DNA of 64,000 bases. Source: G963674685 sp964591275 (GTDB taxonomy: Bacteria; Lernaellota; Lernaellaia; JACKCT01). The notes beneath the pieces are model-generated. The model was not told the DNA's origin. It saw nothing but the letters and a program-made list of their open reading frames with translations, and made no database searches. The DNA is taken from the NCBI GenBank assembly GCA_964591275.1, contig CAZQAE010000002.1, positions 62,001 to 126,000 of the forward strand. Reading direction: 5' to 3'. The position numbers and the translations under genes were made by a program. Positions 37,027 through 45,017 of the stretch are shown one piece after another. How positions within the stretch are numbered: position 1 is the stretch's first letter; the number at the start of each line of letters is the position of its first letter.

Positions 37027-38529
37027 ATGCTGACGCGTTTGAAAGTTAAGGGATTTAAAAATCTCGTTGACGTTGATGTTCGGCTGGGTCCTTTTACATG
37101 CATAGCCGGGCCCAACGGCGTAGGCAAATCCAACTTCTTCGATGCAATAATTTTCCTTAGCGAGTTGGCGGAAAAATCCTTGCTTGAGGCCATCACCGGC
37201 GTTCGCGGTGAAACTCGAGGGGCGGAAGCACTTCGCGTGTTCTCACGTTGGCATGATGGCAATGCCCAGGAAATGAGTTTCGATGCCGAAATGATTGTAC
37301 CGTCGAAAGGGATAGATGATCTGGGCCAGGAGGCCGTGGCCAGCACTACCTTTTTACGATATTCCGTCACAATTCGCGCACGCCCGGAGAAAAATTCCCC
37401 AATTCCTTTGCTGGAAATCGCTCACGAAGAATTGAATTATATAAAAAAGAATAGATTGCCTGTTACTCTGCCTTTTGCGAAGGGGAAGGGTCAGAAAAAG
37501 TGGCGGGATTCTGTCTTGGAGGGCAGGCGAACCACCCACTTCATTTCAACAAAAAAGGACCAAACCGGAACTTTCATCAAAGTGCACGAGGATAGCGGAC
37601 ACCAGGGCCGGGGGAAATTGATCAAAGCTGATGGATTGGGCCGCACCGTGCTTTCGACAATAAATACTGCGGAGAATCCTACCGCGCTCATCGCGCGACG
37701 AGAGATGCAATCCTGGAAGCTGCTTCAACTTGAACCGACGCAACTTCGCAAACCGGACGAAATGAAGGCGAAAGCTGTGCTTGGCTCGGACGGGCGAAGC
37801 TTGGCGGCAACGCTGAATCGATTGCTTGGAAATAAAACGAATAGCGCCGCAAATGCCACGCGCGCGCGCCTTGCCAATCGTCTGTTAGAACTCGTTGACG
37901 ACGTGAGTGATGTTTGGGTGGACCCGGACGACAAACGTGAAATCCTGACATTGATGGCCCGGTCGAGAGATGGGATCGACTTCCGTGCAAGAGAATTATC
38001 GGACGGCACTCTCCGATTTCTCGCTTTGGCCGTTCTGGAACAGGATCCGACCTGGGGCGGCCTGCTTTGCATAGAAGAACCGGAAAATGGGATTCATCCG
38101 ACCCGCATATCCGCAATTCTCGATGTGTTGCAGGCTTTAGCCGTCGATCTCGATGAACCGGTAGATACTGACAATCCATTGCGACAGGTAATCGTGAACA
38201 CTCATAGCCCGGAGGTGGTCGGCCTTGTCCCTGAAGACAGCTTGCTCCTGGCCGATAGCGCACCCATAACACAGGGGCAAACTACATTTCGAACGCTACA
38301 GTTCCTGCCCCTTGCGAAAACGTGGCGTGTGGGAAAAACGAATGGCGCGCATACGATATCGAAAGGGGCTATTCTCAAGATTCTCAATGCATTAAAAATT
38401 GCGCTCCGCGAAGATGAAGAGAGACATGAGGGCGCTCCTGGTCCCAGACGTCCAACCCGCGTCGCCGCGAGACCTGAAATGAAACAATTGCTTTTGTTCA
38501 CTCAATCTACAAACGGAAGCAACTCGTGA
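37027..38529 (+). CDS. AAA/ABC-type ATPase (AAA_21, OLD-like), first gene of a two-gene system
   Basis: A 500-residue SMC/RecF-like ATPase. Walker A GPNGVGKS is at residues 28-35, the N-terminal LKVKGFKNL strand is typical, the ABC signature-like ELSDGTLRFLALAVLEQ lies near 322, Walker B with catalytic Glu is LLCIEEPENGIHP (~343-355) and the His switch is VNTHSPEVVGL (~395). Between them is a ~250-residue insertion with helices. Such stand-alone AAA_21 ATPases act as sensors in PARIS (AriA), Septu (PtuA), Gabija (GajA) and retron-type defence. A strong ribosome binding site GGAGGG sits seven bases before ATG 37027. The stop overlaps the next gene by four bases, so the two products are made together. 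Confidence 0.88.
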   Translation: MLTRLKVKGFKNLVDVDVRLGPFTCIAGPNGVGKSNFFDAIIFLSELAEKSLLEAITGVRGETRGAEALRVFSRWHDGNAQEMSFDAEMIVPSKGIDDLGQEAVASTTFLRYSVTIRARPEKNSPIPLLEIAHEELNYIKKNRLPVTLPFAKGKGQKKWRDSVLEGRRTTHFISTKKDQTGTFIKVHEDSGHQGRGKLIKADGLGRTVLSTINTAENPTALIARREMQSWKLLQLEPTQLRKPDEMKAKAVLGSDGRSLAATLNRLLGNKTNSAANATRARLANRLLELVDDVSDVWVDPDDKREILTLMARSRDGIDFRARELSDGTLRFLALAVLEQDPTWGGLLCIEEPENGIHPTRISAILDVLQALAVDLDEPVDTDNPLRQVIVNTHSPEVVGLVPEDSLLLADSAPITQGQTTFRTLQFLPLAKTWRVGKTNGAHTISKGAILKILNALKIALREDEERHEGAPGPRRPTRVAARPEMKQLLLFTQSTNGSNS

Positions 38530-39140
38530 GTACAATCCGAGGGACACTGGTTACAGATGGAAGCAGCGACAAAGTACTTGAGCGCTTGCTCGAATGGCTA
38601 TTGTCGCAATGTGGCTGTCCGAATTCAAAAGTTACGTGGGCGGATTTGCGTGCTTTGCCTTGTCCTCCGTCCGAGCTTAAGGGGAAAATAGCGGATGCGC
38701 TGGATTTATATCCATGTGAAGTGCTTTTTGTTCACCGTGATGCCGAGAGCCAGACAATTCAGGATCGCGTACGAGAGATATCCGAAGCGCAGGAGTCCTC
38801 GGCAACGCCTTATGTGTGCGTAATCCCCGTGAGGATGACTGAGGCATGGATGTTATTTGACGAACCGGCGATTCGGCGAGCAGCTAACAACCCGAATGGA
38901 AACGTGCCGCTGAATCTACCCTGCATGAATGATATTGAAGGCATTCCAGATCCCAAATGCATTCTCCATGATGCGTTAAATACTGCTAGCGGATTAAACC
39001 AAAGACGCCAAAGAAAATTTGACGTTTCACGAGCCGTACATCACGTAATGGACCATATTTCGGATTTTTCGCCTCTGCGTGGGCTTGCGGCTTTTGCACA
39101 ATTGGAAAACAACGTTCAGTCTTTCACGAATAACCTCTAA
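38526..39140 (+). CDS. TOPRIM-like (DUF4276-type) protein, partner of the ATPase
   Basis: A 204-residue soluble protein starting at GTG 38526, inside the ATPase stop (GTGA). It begins TIRGTLVTDGSSDKVLERLL, where VTDGSSD matches the first TOPRIM strand (V-E/D-G-x-S/T-D) with Asp in place of the usual Glu. VLFVHRDAES (~residues 67-76) corresponds to the acidic DxD-like second motif, and VIPVRMTEAWMLFDEPAIRR follows, a segment I associate with DUF4276. TOPRIM nucleases paired with an AAA ATPase are the effectors of PARIS (AriB) and OLD systems, which suggests an RNA- or DNA-cleaving effector held inactive by the ATPase. The family assignment is from memory and moderate. Confidence 0.72.
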   Translation: MSTIRGTLVTDGSSDKVLERLLEWLLSQCGCPNSKVTWADLRALPCPPSELKGKIADALDLYPCEVLFVHRDAESQTIQDRVREISEAQESSATPYVCVIPVRMTEAWMLFDEPAIRRAANNPNGNVPLNLPCMNDIEGIPDPKCILHDALNTASGLNQRRQRKFDVSRAVHHVMDHISDFSPLRGLAAFAQLENNVQSFTNNL

Positions 39141-39254
39141 GACATTTGTCTAACCGCATTTATTGAGCGCAACCAAAAGCGCGTTGGGGTTGTCATATCC
39201 CATAACGACGGGCATTTTGCTTTTAGAACACGCAACAAATTCCGGAGATCCAAG

Positions 39255-39626
39255 ATGAAAAATAACGTAGCAGCTATCATCATCGTTGTGGCTCTTTTCC
39301 CCGCCCTGGCCATGGGAGCGGACATTGAGGATATCTACGACTGCAAAGGGGGAAATCCCGGAGGCGGCGGCGAGTACGCTGGAACCGTGTCCGTGGCGAA
39401 AAACGGCGCAACCTATAACGTAAACTGGAATATCGGCGCGCAGGTTTATTTAGGCGTCGGCCTCCAAAGCGGCGACCTGCTGAGCGTCGGATACTCGAAC
39501 ACTTCCAAGAGTTGGTTTGGCATCGTCGTTTATACAGTCAAAGGCGACAAGCTCGACGGTCGATGGTCCATGCACGGGGGCAACAAGACAGGAACTGAGA
39601 CGCTTACGCGCAGGAAAACCAAGTGA
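39255..39626 (+). CDS. Small exported protein, function unknown
   Basis: A 123-residue protein with a signal peptide (NNVAAIIIVVALFPALAMGA). The mature part is a small beta-rich domain with the pattern GGGGEYAGTVSVAKNGATYN followed by VNWNIGAQVYLGVGL and a C-terminal LDGRWSMHGGNKTGTETLTR. This layout (Y-x-G-x-V ... Y-x-V-x-W ... G-x-W) is seen in small periplasmic or secreted domains of unknown role. GGAG eight bases before ATG 39255 supports the start. Confidence 0.75.
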   Translation: MKNNVAAIIIVVALFPALAMGADIEDIYDCKGGNPGGGGEYAGTVSVAKNGATYNVNWNIGAQVYLGVGLQSGDLLSVGYSNTSKSWFGIVVYTVKGDKLDGRWSMHGGNKTGTETLTRRKTK

Positions 39627-39719
39627 ATCGAGAAAAATTCTTCCACACAGTCCCAATGGTGATATTATCCTGATCGAATGAAGCTAAAAAAGTTGGGTTA
39701 TCCATTTTAGGAAGAAACG

Positions 39720-40030
39720 ATGAAAGCATGGAAATTCCTTTTGTTCGCAAACTTGATTGGGGTGTTTTCGACATTTCCCCGGACATGACGGGATTCCTTG
39801 AAGACGACGCGCTCTCGGGAAGCGCGTGGGAAAGCCTTAACTACATGGGAGTCGCGGATTACGCGGGTCCATGCCCTCCGGCTGGCGAGACGCACGATTA
39901 CGTGTTCACGATTTACGCTCTCGATGGAGCCATGCCGACTTTTACCACGACGCCGGAACTGGCCAACATGATGGACCTGATCGCCGAGCGCGAAATTGAA
40001 TCGACGAGCCTGACCGTGCAGTATGGATAA
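39720..40030 (+). pseudogene. Broken PEBP (YbhB/YbcL, Raf-kinase-inhibitor-like) gene
   Basis: AGGA and ATG 39720 start a signal peptide (MKAWKFLLFANLIGVFSTF) that runs into a stop after 22 codons. In another frame the sequence continues as the C-terminal part of a phosphatidylethanolamine-binding protein: SAWESLNYMGVADYAGPCPP, then HDYVFTIYALD and a C-terminal helix region ELANMMDLIAEREI. The PEBP middle (the DPDAP and GFVHW binding-site segments) is missing, so the gene has lost about 60-70 codons and the frame. An independent small protein starting at ATG 39728 is possible but would lack the ligand pocket. Confidence 0.7.
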
Positions 40031-40224
40031 TAATTTACGGTTCGGCAGTTCGCGCACGCCGAAGCGTACACAAAAAAGGGGAAAGCGTGGATGACGATGT
40101 CATCGAGACGCGACTATTGGATCACTACGGACTGTCAATCGATATAGGGTCTTGATCCGAATCGCTCTATGAGACGACGCGGCATTTATTGAATTCGAAA
40201 TTCTGAGCCCGGCATTCGGCAAAA

Positions 40225-40259
40225 GCCCTCCCCCGCAAAATGCTTATACGGGAAAGGGC
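40225..40259 (-). terminator. Possible terminator downstream of guaA
   Basis: GCCCTCCCCCG (40225-40235) and CGGGAAAGGGC (40249-40259) pair over 11 bp with two mismatches. Read on the minus strand it is followed by TTTTGCC, so it could end the GMP synthase subunit transcript. Confidence 0.4.
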
Positions 40260-40277
40260 AATATTCATCAGAGATGA

Positions 40278-41216
40278 TCAAATAAATTCAACCGTTGCGG
40301 GGGGCTTGGACGTGATGTCATAGAGCACACGCACGCAGCCGGGCACCTCTTCGGTCAGGCGCTTGGCCAGGCGGTTGAGTTTTGCCCAGGGAAGCTGCGT
40401 GGGCTTGGCTTTACGCGCGTCTTTGCTCTCAATGCAACGCACGACGAGGATGTTGCCAAAGTCACGCTGATTGTTGCGCATGCCCGTCGCCTTATCTTCC
40501 ATGAGTACGGCGAAATACTGGAAGGCGCCTGTGCTCGCCAGTTCCTCTTCGACAATCGTTGTGGCTTTGCGCACCGTCGCCACGCGCTCAGGCGTGACTT
40601 CGCCGATAACGCGGGTCGCCAGCGCCGGGCCGGGGAAGGGGATACGGTTCGATATTTCCTTCGGCATTTTCAATGCGCGGGCCAGGTTGCGCACACCATC
40701 TTTGCGAAGATCGATGAGCGGTTCGATGACGCTGTAGCCATATTCCTTGACCGGATCAATGCCGAGTTGTTCCAGCACGTTGTGCTGGCGCTTGATGCCC
40801 GCCAGGGTTTCGTCTACGTCGGTGAGGATCGTACCCTGCAAGAGCGCTTTAATCTTTTTCTTCTGGACGAACTTGGCAAAGACATCGGCGTAGAAAGTAT
40901 CTGTAATGGCCTGACGTTTGATCTCCGGATCGGTTTTGCCCGCCAGCGCGCCGAAGAATTCTTTCTTCGCATTGAGTACCTGCACGTGGATTCCCATTTT
41001 TTTGAAAATATCTTTCACGTATTTGGCTTCACCTTGGCGCATGAGGCCGTTTTCCACGAAAAGGACGGTCAGTTTATTGCCCAGCGCCATGTGCCCCAGA
41101 ACCGCCGCCACCGCCGAATCAACGCCCCCGGACAGCGCTACAAGAGCCTTGTCGTTTCCGATATGTTCTTTAATCGCCGCGATTTTCTTCTCGATGACTT
41201 TTCCCCAATTAGCCAT
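40278..41216 (-). CDS. guaA: GMP synthase ATP-pyrophosphatase subunit (stand-alone)
   Basis: Converts XMP to GMP using ATP and ammonia. The PP-loop ALSGGVDSAVAAV lies at residues 27-39, followed by GLMRQGEAKYV and, at the C-terminus, the dimerisation domain ending ITSKPPATVEFI. The protein has 312 residues and lacks the N-terminal glutamine amidotransferase domain of the usual ~520-residue GuaA. It therefore resembles the two-subunit enzyme of many archaea and needs a separate GATase subunit, not encoded next to it. ATG 41216 is chosen for the GGGGA ribosome binding site six bases upstream; a 14-residue longer frame has none. Confidence 0.92.
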   Translation of the reverse strand: MANWGKVIEKKIAAIKEHIGNDKALVALSGGVDSAVAAVLGHMALGNKLTVLFVENGLMRQGEAKYVKDIFKKMGIHVQVLNAKKEFFGALAGKTDPEIKRQAITDTFYADVFAKFVQKKKIKALLQGTILTDVDETLAGIKRQHNVLEQLGIDPVKEYGYSVIEPLIDLRKDGVRNLARALKMPKEISNRIPFPGPALATRVIGEVTPERVATVRKATTIVEEELASTGAFQYFAVLMEDKATGMRNNQRDFGNILVVRCIESKDARKAKPTQLPWAKLNRLAKRLTEEVPGCVRVLYDITSKPPATVEFI

Positions 41217-41841
41217 GATGATCCCCTTTTCGTGGATTGAGTTGTGAGCAATAAGCATCTGCGAATGTTAGCGTACTGTATTTTTTTGATAAAGAAAAAT
41301 GGAAGAAAAATCGCGCGCTTGACACGGCCTTTTGGATGGCCAGCGGTGTTTGAATCGAACGCACGCGTAACCGGCTCTTCCTACCTCTATCATCAGGCTG
41401 TAATTTCCGACAATCTTGTTATTGGCTTCCAATGGGCCGGTCTTGTTCGCAAATCAAGCTCATGTAAAGCGAAAATCGCCCAAGGTTGTCGCCATCCCGA
41501 GAGGCGGCGGCCCGCACCATCGTGACGAGTGACGCGACGCGGCGTAGGGTCAGACGCCCAACGCAATCAGCGGAGATTGTTCGTCGAAGCGGTGGTGGCC
41601 GCCGGCAGCCGTTTTTATGTTTGCGATTGCGACATGAGTGGTTATTCCGGTCATTGCGACCGATCATTGTCGGCTCGTTTCAACGCTCAAGGAAGGCAAG
41701 CACCGGAAGTTCGATTTCATTTTACAAAAAATTGCGTTTCTCGTATTTGTGCAAAAGGCTCTGGCGGGTATACATTAGTTTACGATTTGCCGAGGCCATG
41801 GACTGCCAGCGCTGCGGAGCAACAAAAATAAAGAGGCAATA
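41217..41841. other. Divergent intergenic region left of the glycan island
   Basis: 625 bases with no recognisable gene on either strand. A TTGACA-like hexamer occurs at 41319 (CGCTTGACACGG) without a clear -10. Base composition and k-mer feel differ from the flanking genes; it may mark the island border. The candidate island promoter is listed separately. Confidence 0.4.
41747..41774 (+). promoter_or_regulatory. Candidate promoter of the left glycan gene
   Basis: TTGTGC (41747-41752), a 16-base spacer and TATACA (41769-41774) lie about 68 bases before the radical SAM gene, whose ATG has AGAGG six bases upstream. Confidence 0.35.
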
Positions 41842-43539
41842 ATGCGCATTTTATTGATCAACCCGACTATTCGCGAAAACAAGGTCCCCTACGTATTTCC
41901 CATCGGAATCGGCATCATTGCGGAGATATTGCGAAACGAAGGGCACGAGGTTCTGGTGTACGACCAAAACGGCCTTCGCACATCCAATGACGAACTCTGC
42001 CGCGCCGTCGCCGACTACAAGCCGGTTGACGTTGTGGCCCTGGGCGGACTCATCACGATTTACGGCCATTTGAAAACACTCGTTCCGGCTTTGCGTAATG
42101 TTTTTCCGGATACGCCTTTCATTCTGGGAGGCGGCGTCACCATCGAACCGGACGTCGTTTTCGACAACATGCCCATCGACATCTGCGTACACGGCGAAGG
42201 CGAAAATACCATGCGCGAACTGGTTGCGGCCTTGGAATCGGGCGAAGATTTCAGGAAAGTGCAAGGCATCAGCTTTCGTGAAAACGAAAAGCTTGTCTAC
42301 ACCGAGCCAAGACCGCTTGAACAGAACCTGGATGCCTTCCCCATGCCCGCATATGATTTATTCCCGACGCAAAACTACTTTCGGAACAATTTCATCAACG
42401 AAGCCCTCGGACGAAACCTCGAAACGCACTCCATGGCGTCGCTACACTGGAGCCGGGGATGCCCGAACAAATGCACCTTCTGCTGGCGCATGGCAGGCAA
42501 AACCGTACGCTTCCGTTCACCGGCGCGGGTTGTCGAAGAGTTGAAATATCTGCGTGAACATTATGATGTCGACAGCTATGTATTTGTCGACGAATGCATC
42601 AACGCCAGTCGCAAAATGGTCACGAAATTCACCGAGGCGCTGATCGAAAACGACCTCGCGGCGCCCTGGTACAGCCACGCCCGCGTTAAACCCTTCGACG
42701 ACGAAATCGCCGAATGCCTGGTCCGTAGCGGATGCGCCGGATTGAACTTCGGCGTCGAAAGCGCCAGCCCGAAAATGCTCGAAATAATGAATAAAAATGC
42801 CACGCCCGAACAGGCCACCCTTGCACTGGACATCGCCAAAGCTCATGGCATCCGCGCCAATTGCACCTTCATCATCGGTATGCCCGGCGAAACATGGGAC
42901 ACCGTGCGCGAAACCGTTGACTGGGTGAAGGCAACCGGTATCAAGCGCCTGTCCCTCTTTTACGCGACGCCCTACCCCGGATGCGATATCTACAAAACGC
43001 CGATGGTGCAAAATCGGATCATGGAAAAATACGGCGACAAGGACAGATTCTTCTCCATTCTGGGCGACGTCACTGATTTTGTCGTGAACATGACGGATTA
43101 TTCTGACGAAGAATTCCTGCAGATGAAACAGCAGGCCACGCGCGATGCCTTACCTCACCGTGGCTATATTGCGCCGGATCTGACCTTTCGCCCCGTAGAG
43201 TTACTGGAGCCGTTTTTCAAAACCGCCGAAACTAAGGGCTGGAATCGCATCATTATTTACGGCGGCGGCATGCACACCGTGCGCATCCTCAATGCGGGAG
43301 ATTTTTCCGGTTATGATATTTTGGGCATCATTGATGACAACGATGAAAAATGGGGGCAACCACTGGAAGGCATCGAGGTAATCAGCCCGGATCACGCCCT
43401 GAATTTGAAGCCGGACGCCGTTTTGATCAGCAGCGATCGATTTGAAAACATCCTCTACGACAAATGCGGCGCATTTCTCAAAGGCGGAATCGCCGTCGTT
43501 CGTCCGTACAAAATGCACAAGAATCACTCAAAGAGCTGA
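41842..43539 (+). CDS. B12-binding radical SAM protein with C-terminal Rossmann-like module
   Basis: A 565-residue protein. The N-terminal domain (LLINPTIRENKVPYVFPIGI; GHEVLVYDQN; HGEGENT) is a cobalamin-binding domain without the base-off His. The radical SAM motif is CPNKCTFC (C207, C211, C214), with GVESASPKMLEIMNKN downstream. Such class B enzymes often methylate or rearrange unactivated carbons. The last ~95 residues (from ~468) form a separate module: RIIIYGGGMHTVRIL, ILGIIDDNDEKWG, DAVLISSDRFEN, AVVRPYKM. The same module ends two other proteins in this island. The stop overlaps the convergent polysialyltransferase-like gene by 12 bases. Likely acts on a sugar or lipid carrier of the surface glycan; the substrate is unknown. 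Confidence 0.87.
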   Translation: MRILLINPTIRENKVPYVFPIGIGIIAEILRNEGHEVLVYDQNGLRTSNDELCRAVADYKPVDVVALGGLITIYGHLKTLVPALRNVFPDTPFILGGGVTIEPDVVFDNMPIDICVHGEGENTMRELVAALESGEDFRKVQGISFRENEKLVYTEPRPLEQNLDAFPMPAYDLFPTQNYFRNNFINEALGRNLETHSMASLHWSRGCPNKCTFCWRMAGKTVRFRSPARVVEELKYLREHYDVDSYVFVDECINASRKMVTKFTEALIENDLAAPWYSHARVKPFDDEIAECLVRSGCAGLNFGVESASPKMLEIMNKNATPEQATLALDIAKAHGIRANCTFIIGMPGETWDTVRETVDWVKATGIKRLSLFYATPYPGCDIYKTPMVQNRIMEKYGDKDRFFSILGDVTDFVVNMTDYSDEEFLQMKQQATRDALPHRGYIAPDLTFRPVELLEPFFKTAETKGWNRIIIYGGGMHTVRILNAGDFSGYDILGIIDDNDEKWGQPLEGIEVISPDHALNLKPDAVLISSDRFENILYDKCGAFLKGGIAVVRPYKMHKNHSKS

Positions 43540-44680
43540 GGCCAGATCGATCGGCTCAATGCCGCGCGCCTTTGCACATCTATCGATCTCGCGATTAAGC
43601 GCCTCGGGCAACGCGCCGCCCTTGTACATGCAGATTTCCATTCCTTCGGTCGGCGCCGTCAACAAGGCGCTCGAACAAAGACCGACCAGGCGCTTGATCG
43701 GCAACCGCCGGAAAAATACTTCCGCCGGCAAGGTGCTTATCGGATCAAATCCCATGAAGCGAACGCGGTTTCGGTGTTGTTCGAGAATCATCAGGTTCAA
43801 AAGATCCAGCTTGCCCTGGTGATCGCGAGGATGCGGCTTGACCAGCACCGTCTTATCGGACGAAGCCAGCTCGCGATTGATGATCGACGCCCAGCCGATC
43901 ATCTCGGTTGGATAATCTATGTGTCCGCCCCAGTTGGCGAATGGCTGCAATAGCAGACACGAGAATTCTTCATCTTTTCCATCCGGCGCCAAACGCTTAA
44001 CAAGCTTCTCAAAATCCGGGTGCGCCGTCACCTTGTCGAGCGTTTTGTTCCAGTGTCGGTCCTCCAGCGTTTTCGGCACGCCGAAAGGCTCCATAGCCTC
44101 ACGCAACCAACCCAAGGACCAGATTGGCTGATCCTTCGAACGATCAAACGGATTGTCAAATCCCGCCCAACGAAAAGGCCTGGGCAAGTGAACAATGGGC
44201 TTGAAACCGACCAACAACCCTTCGCAAAGGAAATAGACTTTCGCATTGGGAAACAGATTGATCAAAAGGGCATCAATGGGCAGTGGATGAAAAGGGTAGA
44301 TTAAAATGTCGACGTCTTCAGGATCCAAAGGCGCAAGCAGTTCGCGACCCATGTCGCGCCAGCGACTGCGCAGCCTCGGAAAGCGCCACAGCCAATTGGC
44401 CCGAACACCGTCGAACAGCCCTTCCGCGTATTGCTCGAGATCTTTGCGCAGGCCCAAATCGCCCGCGTGATTGAAGCCAAGCACCTCGCACAGCCATCGT
44501 TCAGACTCGATCAGTTGATCGGTCACCATATAATGAAGCACGTTGACGTTCTTTGGTTCGATGCCCATCTGGCGCAAAAGCGCCGCAGCTTGCAAAACGA
44601 CAAAGGTTCCGATGGTAACAACGCAAACGTTCAGAAAATTCTCGCCTTCGTTGGCCCCTGGTTCACCGTTGAATTCTGAT
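43490..44680 (-). repeat. Inverted duplication, copy A
   Basis: This segment, covering the end of the module of the radical SAM gene and the polysialyltransferase-like gene, recurs in reverse orientation at about 60041-61220. Homology starts near the GTCCGTACAAAATGCAC word (43502) and ends near AATTCAACGG (minus strand, ~44675). Confidence 0.85.
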
Positions 44681-44730
44681 TCATCCGGTTTAACCGTCTC
44701 TGTGGCAAAAAATGGTGTTTCTCTATCCAA
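43528..44730 (-). CDS. Polysialyltransferase-like glycosyltransferase, copy A
   Basis: A 400-residue cytoplasmic protein, near-identical to the one at 60058-61185. Motifs of bacterial sialyl/polysialyltransferases (GT52/GT38-like GT-B fold) are visible: NVCVVTIGTFVVLQAAALLR at the start, LCEG, VKPHPRD (HP motif) and LCSSALLTA (SS motif). It would transfer a nonulosonic or related acidic sugar to the surface glycan, but the donor is uncertain because no sialic acid synthesis gene is here. The start is uncertain: TTG 44730 adds 26 residues not alignable with copy B, whose homology begins at FNGE. By hand count the two copies are about 85% identical over ~373 residues. Confidence 0.7.
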   Translation of the reverse strand: MDRETPFFATETVKPDESEFNGEPGANEGENFLNVCVVTIGTFVVLQAAALLRQMGIEPKNVNVLHYMVTDQLIESERWLCEVLGFNHAGDLGLRKDLEQYAEGLFDGVRANWLWRFPRLRSRWRDMGRELLAPLDPEDVDILIYPFHPLPIDALLINLFPNAKVYFLCEGLLVGFKPIVHLPRPFRWAGFDNPFDRSKDQPIWSLGWLREAMEPFGVPKTLEDRHWNKTLDKVTAHPDFEKLVKRLAPDGKDEEFSCLLLQPFANWGGHIDYPTEMIGWASIINRELASSDKTVLVKPHPRDHQGKLDLLNLMILEQHRNRVRFMGFDPISTLPAEVFFRRLPIKRLVGLCSSALLTAPTEGMEICMYKGGALPEALNREIDRCAKARGIEPIDLASAL

Positions 44731-45017
44731 CCGTTGCCAGCGTAGGCCATCAGGCCCAACGGGGCAATTTATCGCGCCATACCATTACCCAAACAACCAT
44801 GCAAAAAGACCTCCCCGGCAAGCGAAAACACTGGGCGAGAGAAGCACGCAATACCAGCTTGATCCCGACGCTTTGAAAAAGGTACAGTCGGCTATTGTCG
44901 GGTTCATCGGAAATTCGGCGTTGATCTTAAAGAAGAGGCCGTTCGTAAAGGCAGTTTAAGGCCGGAGAACTTTTGACTATCGAGATTTAACGCGATGGAT
45001 CCCGAATCAGAGACGAT

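Noticed and set aside
44543..44959. 138-residue plus-strand frame at the end of copy A
   Set aside because: It runs antisense through the polysialyltransferase-like gene into noncoding DNA and shows no domain or start signal.
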